From: JBBSMX01 sp038232935
Lineage (GTDB): Bacteria; Bacteroidota; Rhodothermia; Rhodothermales; JANQRZ01
Direction: 5' to 3'
DNA: 21,110 nt
Assembly: GCA_038232935.1 (NCBI GenBank)
Contig: JBBSMX010000074.1
Coordinates: 1 to 21,110 of the forward strand
Below are positions 6,901 through 12,821 of this stretch, one piece after another (within the stretch, counting starts at the first letter, position 1; every line of letters starts with the position of its first letter). The position numbers and the translations under genes are program-made. Below the pieces are notes generated by a model, which saw only the letters and a list, made by a program, of their open reading frames with translations, did not search any database and had not been told where the DNA came from.

Positions 6901-8917
6901 TGAGATGATCTTGGACTACCCGGCTTCGAGCAACCCTGGCACGGAGAAGACGTTCGAGATTATCCTCGACGCCGACGGCTCGATCCTCCTCCAATACGAA
7001 GAGATGAATGAGGATCTCCTCGGAGCAACCATCGGGATCGAGAACGCGGACGGCACCGACGGTCTCGAAATCGCCTTCAAGAGCGCCTACGTCGAGAACG
7101 GGCTGGCCGTCCGGATCGATGGCGGCCAGCCGTTGTGGATCACCGGGCCGGACCCCGCCTGCGGGACGCTCGGCCCGAGCGAGTCCGTCGCGGTGGACCT
7201 GGGGCTGAACGCGGTCGGACTCGATCCCGGCACGTACACCTTCGGGCTGAGCCTGGAAACGGACGTGCCCGGCTCCGAGCAACTCACCGCCCCGATCACG
7301 CTCACGGTGACGGGGGCGGACGTCGTGGTAGAAGCTCCGGCCGAGGCCCCGACAAACACCGGTGTCCCCATCGCCGTCACAGTGACGGGGTTCACTCCCA
7401 CGGTCGCCGAGCTTCGCTACCGCCCCTCGGGTGCCTCTGCCTTCAGCAGCGTGCCGCTCGCGCTCAACGGCACGAGCTACGCGGGGACCGTGCCCCAGGC
7501 GGCGGTCACCCTCCGCGGCGTGGACTACTACATCTTCCTCTCTGATGGCGAGCGTATCGTCACCTTCCCGGCCAACGACCCTGAGCTTAACCCCGACCGC
7601 GTCCGTGTTCGCGTTGACCGACAGGTGGCGGAGATCACACTTCCCCCCAACGCCGAGTACCGGATGGTCTCGGTGCCTATTGCCCTCGCTGACCCCAGCC
7701 CTGCCGCCGTCTTCGGCGATGACTACGGGGAGTACGGCGAGACCTCGTGGCGGCTGCTCCGCTGGCTCCCCGCTGGGGGCTATGCGGAGTTCCCCAGCAT
7801 CACCTCGCCCGTCACGCCCGGCACCGCCTTCTGGCTCGCCGCCTACGCCGACGCCCCGTTCGACGTCGAGGACGGCCTCTCCGTCGACGCTACCGATCCG
7901 GTTGCGATCATCCTCCAGCCGGGGTGGAACCAGATTGGTGATCCGTTCGCGTTCCCCGTCGCGTGGGACGACGTGGAGGGGAGCGCGCTGGTGCAGCCGC
8001 CGGCCCTCTACGACGGGACGGAGTACCTCTTGGACCAGACGGTTCTCGACCCGTGGGCGGGCTACTTCGTGCTCAACAACACGGGCGAGTCGGTTACGTT
8101 GCGGGTGCCGCCGGTCGATGCCTCCGACATAGAGCGTGCCGCCGCTCGGTCCGCCGTGGGTGGCGAGGGCTACCGTCTCCACCTCCGTGCGGACGTGCCG
8201 GAGCGGGGGCTCCGCGACTCGCAGAACGTGTTCGGCTTCGCGGAGGCTGACGCCGGACAACTCAACCGCGCCGAGCCTCCGCCGATCGGGCCGCACCTCC
8301 GGCTGAGTGCGGTGGAAGAGGGCGTACGGCTGGCCCACAGCTTCCGGCCCGTTGGCAGTGACGGAGCCGACTGGGAGCTCGAAGTCGCGGTGACGCCGGG
8401 GCTGCTGGCAGCGGGGCCGCTCACCGTCCGCGTCGCGCTGGAAGAGGACGGCGCGCGTCCGACCGACTACAACCTCTACGTGCTCGACCTCGACCGGACG
8501 GCCCCCATCCCGCTCGGGGACGAGGCCCTCGCGTTTGATGTGACGCTGAGCGCGGCCGAGCCCGTGCGGCGGCTGCGGCTGATCGCCGGGACCGAGGCCT
8601 ATGCCGACGCCGCGCGGCAGGGCATCCCCCTCGTCCCGCTCGACTTCGCGCTCGCCCCGGCCTATCCCAACCCGTTCACCCGTTCGGCGACGCTCACATA
8701 CCAGCTCGCCGAGCGCGCCGACGTCAGGCTCGAAGTGTTCGACCTGCTCGGCCGCCGCGTGGCTGTCCTCGCCGACGGGTCGCACGACGCGGGCCGCTAC
8801 ACCGTCCAGTGGGACGGCGTGACCGCGGCGGGCGCGCCCCTCGCGAGCGGGGTGTACGTCTACCGCCTCCGCGCCGGGGACTTCACCGCCTCGCAGAAAA
8901 TGGTGCTCCTCCGCTAG
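3989..8917 (+). CDS. Giant T9SS-secreted multidomain surface protein (FG-GAP propeller, LRR, cadherin-like, sorting domain)
   Basis: The 1642-residue protein starts at the ATG-ATG pair at 3989/3992; an in-frame TTG upstream would disrupt the signal peptide MKRLFASHPLLLFIALVVP...WAQ. Domains in order: seven 60-residue FG-GAP repeats (44 to about 445), each with a D-x-D/N-G-D-G-x-x-D calcium loop; plant-type leucine-rich repeats (about 453-660) with L-S-G-x-I/L-P; a cadherin-like/VCBS domain (about 680-767, VLANDTDPDGD, DSFTYTVSDGNGG); an Ig-like strand region (773-810) that appears to resume at 1047-1115 around a 230-residue nidogen-like block (FGYRWIDSNEPGGPTYGF, FSFYG, SSNGFLTFGPDG, FIAAFWDDLDP); further beta-rich segments; and a C-terminal type IX sorting domain (about 1560-1642) with AYPNPF, DLLGRRVAVLADG and LASGVYVYRL. 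It should be exported by Sec, then by T9SS to the surface or medium. Ligand is unknown; adhesion is the likeliest role. Confidence 0.9.
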   Translation: MMKRLFASHPLLLFIALVVPHYVWAQTSVPLTLVSANPAQDGRFGTSVAAVGDIDGDGRGDLLVGTIRENGGAMEAGRAYLFSGATGALLRELMSPSPEVVGQFGFSVSSVRDADGDGQDDLLIGAFREDGGAVDAGRAYLFSGATGALLHTLVSPNPLGDGFFGASVAGVADADGDGRGDLLGGARSESGGAERSGRAYLFSGANGTLLRTLVSPNPEQVGQFGILVAGVPDANGDGRGDLLVGASSEDGGAEGAGRAYLFSGATGALLHTLMSPNPEAFGNFGLMAAGVADADGDGAGDLLVGAPSEDGGADGAGRAYLFSGATGTLLRTLASPNAQTNGQFGVSMAGAADADGDGRGDLLVGTRFEDGGALGAGRAYLFSGATGVLLRTLESPNPEAGGSFGQSVAGVADANGDGQDDLLVGAYSEDGGALNAGRAYLFSGAVDGGGGAVQDSLALVALYNATDGPNWARNANWLTGPLNSWQGITLDAEGRVVTVALASNQLNGTLPPEIGQLERVQNLRLQINALSGPIPSEIGDLADLEILSLFLNELSGEIPPEIGQLGQLTSLGLGENQLSGEIPAQLGQLENLLQLDINGNQISGPLPAELGGLVTLESLVINNNPLSGPIPLSFVALTALNTFRYAGTDLCAPEDAAFQKWLSGVDTVEGTGVTCSTNQPPVAVDDTATTQAGTSVFIDVLANDTDPDGDVLTIAGVGSPANGTAEDFKGRVRYTPSAGFTGTDSFTYTVSDGNGGMNDALVTVTVEGGPGGSFDVAPAAVTATLNQGENTTVALTLTNNSAQTAAWAFPACEDAPVRGVEPAHRGPQPHLELTKGQKDPRPGHAPRFGSGGPDGFGYRWIDSNEPGGPTYGFVDISETGTALELSDDEGELVPLPFTFSFYGDNKTEVIISSNGFLTFGPDGSDFTNDPIPDPAEPNDFIAAFWDDLDPRAEQSAIYYQDMGDGRFVVQYEMILDYPASSNPGTEKTFEIILDADGSILLQYEEMNEDLLGATIGIENADGTDGLEIAFKSAYVENGLAVRIDGGQPLWITGPDPACGTLGPSESVAVDLGLNAVGLDPGTYTFGLSLETDVPGSEQLTAPITLTVTGADVVVEAPAEAPTNTGVPIAVTVTGFTPTVAELRYRPSGASAFSSVPLALNGTSYAGTVPQAAVTLRGVDYYIFLSDGERIVTFPANDPELNPDRVRVRVDRQVAEITLPPNAEYRMVSVPIALADPSPAAVFGDDYGEYGETSWRLLRWLPAGGYAEFPSITSPVTPGTAFWLAAYADAPFDVEDGLSVDATDPVAIILQPGWNQIGDPFAFPVAWDDVEGSALVQPPALYDGTEYLLDQTVLDPWAGYFVLNNTGESVTLRVPPVDASDIERAAARSAVGGEGYRLHLRADVPERGLRDSQNVFGFAEADAGQLNRAEPPPIGPHLRLSAVEEGVRLAHSFRPVGSDGADWELEVAVTPGLLAAGPLTVRVALEEDGARPTDYNLYVLDLDRTAPIPLGDEALAFDVTLSAAEPVRRLRLIAGTEAYADAARQGIPLVPLDFALAPAYPNPFTRSATLTYQLAERADVRLEVFDLLGRRVAVLADGSHDAGRYTVQWDGVTAAGAPLASGVYVYRLRAGDFTASQKMVLLR
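4118..5323 (+). repeat. Seven in-phase 180-bp tandem coding repeats (FG-GAP units)
   Basis: Units begin at 4118, 4298, 4478, 4658, 4838, 5018 and 5198; the last is partial and is conserved to about 5323. Each full unit is exactly 60 codons with no insertion or deletion, with the frame FGxSVAGVADADGDGRGDLL, then VGA, E-D-G-G-A, GRAYLFSGATG, LLRTL and SPNPE. The calcium loop DADGDGRGD or a variant is present in every unit. Seven units match the blade number of an integrin-alpha-like beta-propeller. Strong DNA similarity between units makes the array prone to recombination and to assembly collapse. Confidence 0.92.
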
Positions 8918-8961
8918 CAGATCCGCGACTGTACCCTATCCCTCTCGCAACTGTGCCTCCG

Positions 8962-10104
8962 ATGAAACGGCTCTGTCTCCTCCTCCTGCTCACGCTCCCA
9001 TTCGCCGCGCCGCGCGCGCAGGTGGCTCCCTCCGCCGGGGAAAGCCAGCTCTACATCGGCAGCCAGCGGCCCCCGATCCGCGTCACCGCGCTCGGGACGT
9101 TCCAGCGCTACAGCGGCATGCTCGACGCCGACTCGAGCGAGGTCGGCGTGGCCGAGTTCTCGACGCCCATTACCCTCTTCGCTCCCCTCGCGCGCAACCT
9201 CGGCTTCAGCCTGCGGTCGAGCTTCACGTCGGTAAGCGGGGACGACATCGCGGGCGTGAGTGGGCTCACCGACACGCAGGCGACGCTCAGCTACTACCGC
9301 CCGGCCGGGGCGGGGAGCGCCGTCGCGAGCATGAGCGTGAATCTCCCCAGCGGGACCTCTGAGCTAGAGTCTGACGAGGCCGCGACGGCCATTCGCGTCG
9401 GGCAAAACTTCTACGGCTTCCAGCTTCCGAGCCTGGGTCAGGGCTTCAACGTGGCCGGCGGGCTGACCTACGCCTTCCCGGCCGGTGACGCGCTCATCCT
9501 CGGGCTCGGCGCGGCGTATCAGGTGCGCGGGGCCTACACCCCGATCACCGGCGCGGCGGAGTACGACCCCGGCGATGAACTCCTCCTCACGGGCGGGTTC
9601 GACTACGGCCTCGGCGCGTCCTCCTCGCTCGCGCTCGACGTGACGTACGCGCTCTACGGGGCGGACACCGCTGGCGACCCTTCGACGGGCTCAGGGCAGG
9701 CTCTCGAGTTCCAGTCGGGGAACACGCTCTCGCTCACGGCGAAGTGGACGGGTGCGCTCGTCAGCCGCCGGGCGAGCCTGCTCGGTCGCTTCCGCACGAA
9801 GGGCGAGACCGAGATCCCGGAAGAACTGCAAGGCCGGCTTGGGCCAGACACGGTGATCCCTACGCAGGGGCGCGTGCTCGGGAACGTGCAAATCGCCGGC
9901 GGGGAGCGCCTCGCACTCGACGTGTTCGCCCAAGGACGTACCTATGCCGCGAGCGACATGTTCACCGCGAAGACCCTCTTCGACGTGGGTGCGATGCCAT
10001 CGTACCGGCTGCTGCCCAACGCGACGCTCCTCACCCGCTTCGCCGTCACGTTCGGCGACCTCTCCGGCATCGAGGTCGGGGCTGGGATCGCGTGGGAGAT
10101 GTAG
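8962..10104 (+). CDS. Outer-membrane beta-barrel protein, unclassified
   Basis: The 380-residue protein begins with a signal peptide (MKRLCLLLLLTLPFAAPRAQ). The rest alternates short amphipathic strands and glycine/serine turns, for example FGFQLPSLGQGFNV-like strand pairs, LSLTAKWTGALV and VGAGIAWEM at the end, as expected for a transmembrane barrel. The frame is open upstream into the previous gene, but the ATG at 8962 directly precedes the signal peptide, 44 bp after the stop of the exoprotein gene. Co-orientation suggests one transcript with the lipoprotein and T9SS cargo genes. Residues about 239-248 (DPSTGSGQAL) are encoded by a dispersed-repeat insertion that falls in a predicted loop. 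I could not match it to PorP/SprF or another named barrel family, so a role as partner of the secreted protein is only suggested by position. Confidence 0.75.
   Translation: MKRLCLLLLLTLPFAAPRAQVAPSAGESQLYIGSQRPPIRVTALGTFQRYSGMLDADSSEVGVAEFSTPITLFAPLARNLGFSLRSSFTSVSGDDIAGVSGLTDTQATLSYYRPAGAGSAVASMSVNLPSGTSELESDEAATAIRVGQNFYGFQLPSLGQGFNVAGGLTYAFPAGDALILGLGAAYQVRGAYTPITGAAEYDPGDELLLTGGFDYGLGASSSLALDVTYALYGADTAGDPSTGSGQALEFQSGNTLSLTAKWTGALVSRRASLLGRFRTKGETEIPEELQGRLGPDTVIPTQGRVLGNVQIAGGERLALDVFAQGRTYAASDMFTAKTLFDVGAMPSYRLLPNATLLTRFAVTFGDLSGIEVGAGIAWEM
9678..9701. repeat. REP-like dispersed repeat inserted in frame within a coding region
   Basis: The sequence CCCTTCGACGGGCTCAGGGC and the four bases after it, read on the opposite strand, give the well-known GCCCTGAGC-C-C/T-GTCGAAGGG motif that occurs as a scattered short repeat in many environmental bacterial genomes. 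It usually leaves the peptide tracts ACPEPVEG or STGSGQ when translated. Both signatures are present here, on the minus and plus strand respectively. It keeps the host frame open and adds about ten residues. Confidence 0.7.
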
Positions 10105-10133
10105 CGGGGCGAGGGGTAGAGATGTGGACGGGC

Positions 10134-10275
10134 ATGCCCCCTCACTGCCCTGCCGGGCATCTCTCCCCCAAGGGGGGCGAGAACGTAAGAATGAGACGCT
10201 GCGCCACTCGTCTCATCACGCCGTTTCAGGTTACGTTCCCTCGCCCCACAGGGGCGAGGGACAGGATGAGGGGGC
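10134..10275. repeat. Fold-back (MITE-like) intergenic inverted-repeat element
   Basis: The left half (from GCCCCCTCA near 10135) is an imperfect inverted copy of the right half (to TGAGGGGGC near 10275). Perfect nested arms are GAACGTAA (10181-10188) with TTACGTTC (10231-10238), and ATGAGACG (10191-10198) with CGTCTCAT (10209-10216). The outer arms also match in GGGGCGAG / CTCGCCCC and CCCCCTCA / TGAGGGGG. A transcript of either strand would fold into one long branched hairpin. There is no open frame of note, which fits a non-autonomous mobile element or a REP/BIME-type unit. Confidence 0.6.
10238..10260. terminator. Perfect 10-bp hairpin between convergent genes
   Basis: CCCTCGCCCC (10238-10247) and GGGGCGAGGG (10251-10260) pair perfectly around the loop ACA. 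The hairpin lies inside the fold-back element, between the convergent barrel gene and nadK. No T run follows on either strand, so it could act as a bidirectional 3'-end or attenuating structure but is not a canonical intrinsic terminator. Confidence 0.45.
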
Positions 10276-10328
10276 CTGCGGGCACAGCACCCCTCGGCGG
10301 GGCCGAATTCGCATCGACTCCCGACCCC

Positions 10329-11201
10329 TCAGCGCTGGCCCCACGAGAGTTTGCTGCGGAGCGTCTGGAAGTAGCCCCGGCCGGGGAGTCGGACGAGCTG
10401 GACGCAGTGGGCGGCGCGGCGGATGGTGATCGTCACGCCGTCCCGCTCGATCACCTCGCTCGTCCCGTCGTGGGCGAGGAGGAAAGGCTGGCCGTTCGTC
10501 GTCACGTGGAGCGTGATCTCGACGCGGTTCGGGAGGACGATGGGCCGCGTCGTGAGGGTGTGCGGCGCGATCGGGGTGAGGGCGATCACGCCGGAGTCCG
10601 GGGCGAGGAGCGGGCCGCCGGCGGCGAGGGAGTACGCCGTCGAGCCCGTCGGCGTGGTGACGATCAGCCCGTCGGCCCAGTAGTCGTTGAGGTAGAAGCC
10701 GTTGACGTGCACCTTCACGTTGATCATCGAGGCCGAGCCGCTCTTGGCGATGACGCAGTCGTTGAGCGCCCAGCGCGGCGGCCCGCCGTTCTCTCCCTCG
10801 ACCTCGGCTTCGAGCACCACCCGCTTCTCGACGAGGTGCTCGCCCGCCTCGATCTGCCGGATCGCCTCCTCGACCTCGCCGACCTCGGAGCCCGTCAGGA
10901 ATCCGAGCCGCCCGATGTTCACCCCGAGGATCGGCGTCTCCCGCGTCCCGACGAGGTGGGCCGTGCCCAGCAGCGTCCCGTCGCCGCCGAACGAGAGCAC
11001 GATATCGACGGAATCGGCGAGCTCGGCCACCGGGCATCGGTCGTACGCCGTGGCATAGACCAGCCCCCGCTCGGTCAGGCCGCGGGCCACGCGCTCATCG
11101 AGGCAGAAGGCGTAGCCCTCGTCGGCCAGCCACTGCACGAGGGCGGCGGCGGGCTGCCAGAGCTTCTCTTTGCCGGTGTTACCGGTGATGCCGTAGACCA
11201 T
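10329..11201 (-). CDS. nadK: NAD kinase
   Basis: The 290-residue cytoplasmic enzyme phosphorylates NAD to NADP using ATP or polyphosphate. Family signatures are clear: LSFGGDGTLLG (69-79) with the GGDG loop (72-75), NIGRLGFLT (95-103), the NAD-binding Asn-Asp pair at 147-148 in ALNDCVI, the glycine-rich DGLIVTTPTGSTAYSLAAGGP (178-197) and LTPIAPHTLTTRPIVLP (208-224). Its length is normal for bacterial NadK. The frame continues upstream into a region without family similarity, so the ATG at 11201, giving MVYGITGNTGK, is preferred. The gene is transcribed away from the FAD oxidoreductase gene, with 159 bp between the two starts, and convergently with the barrel gene. Confidence 0.95.
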   Translation of the reverse strand: MVYGITGNTGKEKLWQPAAALVQWLADEGYAFCLDERVARGLTERGLVYATAYDRCPVAELADSVDIVLSFGGDGTLLGTAHLVGTRETPILGVNIGRLGFLTGSEVGEVEEAIRQIEAGEHLVEKRVVLEAEVEGENGGPPRWALNDCVIAKSGSASMINVKVHVNGFYLNDYWADGLIVTTPTGSTAYSLAAGGPLLAPDSGVIALTPIAPHTLTTRPIVLPNRVEITLHVTTNGQPFLLAHDGTSEVIERDGVTITIRRAAHCVQLVRLPGRGYFQTLRSKLSWGQR

Positions 11202-11360
11202 CCGGGGCGAAGTCGGGAGGTGGGAGTTGGAGAACGAAGATAGGCAGTGGCCGACTCCGACGGGCTTGATGTCTTCGTGATACCCCGAAAGCCCCGGACG
11301 GTGTATGTTGAGAATACGCTGGATACCGCCCACTGCACCCGCGACCCGCCCGCATCGCTC
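11202..11360. promoter_or_regulatory. Shared divergent upstream region of nadK and the FAD oxidoreductase gene
   Basis: These 159 bp must hold the upstream signals of both divergent genes. On the plus strand TATGTTGA (11304-11311) resembles the Bacteroidota -7 element TAnnTTTG with mismatches and lies about 50 bp before the ATG at 11361. No convincing -33 partner, Shine-Dalgarno or operator could be identified. Confidence 0.25.
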
Positions 11361-12761
11361 ATGCACCTCGTCATCATCGGAAACGGCGTCGCCGGGATCA
11401 ACGCGGCCCGCCACGTTCGCATCCTCGACGCAGAAGCCCGGATCACGGTCGTCTCCGACGAGAGCGACCATTTCTACTCGCGCACGGCGCTCATGTACGT
11501 CTACATGGGCCACATGACGGTCGCGCACACGAAGCCGTACGAGGACCGCTTCTGGCCCGAGAACCGCATCGACCTCGCAAGGGATTTCGTCGAGCGGGTG
11601 GACACCGGGGCGAAGACGCTGCACCTTCGCTCCGGCGGCACGCTCACGTACGACACGCTCCTCATCGCGACGGGCTCGCGGTCGCGCCTCGCCGGGTGGC
11701 CGGGCGAGAACCTGCGCGGCGTGCAGGGCCTCTACGGCCTGCCCGACCTCGAACGGATGACGGCGGATACCGTCGGTGTCGAGCGCGCGGTGGTCGTCGG
11801 CGGCGGGCTGATCGGCGTCGAACTCGCGGAGATGCTGCACACGCGCGGCATCCACACGACGCTCCTCGTGCGCGAGACGAGCTACATGAACCACATCCTC
11901 CCGGCCGAGGAGGCGGAGATGGTGAACCGCGAGATCCGCCGCCACGGCATCGACCTCCGGCTCTCCGCGGAGCTGAAAGAGATTCAGGGCGACGCGGACG
12001 GCCGCGCCCGCGCCGTCGGGACCACGGAGGGCGAAGAGATCTCGGCTTCGTTCGTCGGCCTCACGATCGGCGTTACGCCGAACGTCGGATTCCTCGACGG
12101 GTCGGGAATCGAGGTAGACCGGGGCGTGCTCGTCGATGCGTTCTTCGAGACGAACGTGCCGGGCGTGTTCGCGGCGGGCGACTGCGTGCAGCACCGCGAC
12201 CCGCTGCCGGAGCGGAAGGCCGTCGAGCAGCTCTGGTACACCGGCCGCATCCACGGGGCAACCGTCGCCCACACGATCTGCGGCCGCCGCCGCGCCTACG
12301 ACCCCGGCATCTTCTTCAACTCGGCCAAGTTCTTCGACATCGAGTACCAGACCTACGGCCGCATCGAGCCTACCTTGCGCGAGGGCGACGGGACGTTCTA
12401 CTGGGAGCACCCGGACGGGACGAAGGCGGTGCGGATCAACTACGAAGGCGCGCCCGGTGAAGCCGACGCGACGCGTGTCATCGGGTTCAACGTGATGGGC
12501 ATCCGCCACCGGCAGATCGTGTGCGAGCGGTGGATCGAGGAGGGCGCGAGCCTAGCCCACGTCGTCGCCCACCTCGGCGCGGCCAACTTCGACCCGGAGT
12601 TCTTCGATCAGCACGAGCGGGACATCGTGGCGGCCTACAACCGGCAGTACCCGCAGCATCCGGTCGCGCTCGAACAGAAGAAAGGCTGGCGGCGGTGGAT
12701 GAGCCCGGACCGCCTCGGCCTCACCGGCACCGCCATTCCGCCCGGCCGTGCGCTGCCATGA
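11361..12761 (+). CDS. FAD-dependent NAD(P)H oxidoreductase (pyridine nucleotide-disulfide fold)
   Basis: The 466-residue flavoprotein has the two-dinucleotide-binding-domain (Pyr_redox_2) fold. The FAD site is at the N-terminus (MHLVIIGNGVAGINAARHVR; G-N-G-x-A-G, residues 7-12). The NAD(P) site is VVVGGGLIGVELAEML (144-159), and the second FAD motif is NVPGVFAAGDCVQ (265-277). No redox-active C-x4-C pair is present near residues 40-50, so it is not a disulfide reductase; it resembles NirB N-terminal, rubredoxin-reductase and related NADH-acceptor reductases. Residues about 320-440 form an extra C-terminal domain (FFNSAKFFDIEYQTYGRI) that I do not recognise. The start at 11361 places the FAD motif at the N-terminus. 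The membrane polyferredoxin gene follows after 60 bp, so electrons from NAD(P)H may pass to it; that is inference. Confidence 0.85.
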   Translation: MHLVIIGNGVAGINAARHVRILDAEARITVVSDESDHFYSRTALMYVYMGHMTVAHTKPYEDRFWPENRIDLARDFVERVDTGAKTLHLRSGGTLTYDTLLIATGSRSRLAGWPGENLRGVQGLYGLPDLERMTADTVGVERAVVVGGGLIGVELAEMLHTRGIHTTLLVRETSYMNHILPAEEAEMVNREIRRHGIDLRLSAELKEIQGDADGRARAVGTTEGEEISASFVGLTIGVTPNVGFLDGSGIEVDRGVLVDAFFETNVPGVFAAGDCVQHRDPLPERKAVEQLWYTGRIHGATVAHTICGRRRAYDPGIFFNSAKFFDIEYQTYGRIEPTLREGDGTFYWEHPDGTKAVRINYEGAPGEADATRVIGFNVMGIRHRQIVCERWIEEGASLAHVVAHLGAANFDPEFFDQHERDIVAAYNRQYPQHPVALEQKKGWRRWMSPDRLGLTGTAIPPGRALP

Positions 12762-12770
12762 CAAATCACG

Positions 12771-12799
12771 GTAGGGGCGGGTTTCAAACCCGCCCCTAC
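12771..12799. repeat. Perfect 29-nt palindromic dispersed repeat
   Basis: GTAGGGGCGGGTTT (12771-12784) and its exact complement AAACCCGCCCCTAC (12786-12799) flank a single C. I recognise this as the GTAGGGGCGGGTTT-N-AAACCCGCCCCTAC palindrome that is scattered through many environmental bacterial genomes. It lies in the 60-bp gap between two co-oriented genes, so its hairpin could separate their expression or protect the upstream mRNA end. No T tract follows. Confidence 0.75.
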
Positions 12800-12821
12800 G
12801 ACACCCAATCCGCCCCCTCCC

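Noticed and set aside
5648..8785. Very long antisense frame (1045 codons) opposite the exoprotein gene
   Set aside because: It mirrors a GC-rich gene whose third-position bias suppresses stops on the other strand. The translation is arginine-, glutamate- and valine-rich with no domain, while the plus strand has clear domains.
11247..11361. Earlier GTG start for the FAD oxidoreductase
   Set aside because: The extra 38 residues precede the FAD-binding strand, which in this family begins at the N-terminus (MHLVIIGNG), so ATG 11361 was chosen.
12771..12799. Palindrome as an intrinsic terminator
   Set aside because: There is no T tract on either side and the motif is of a scattered-repeat type, so it was listed as a repeat.
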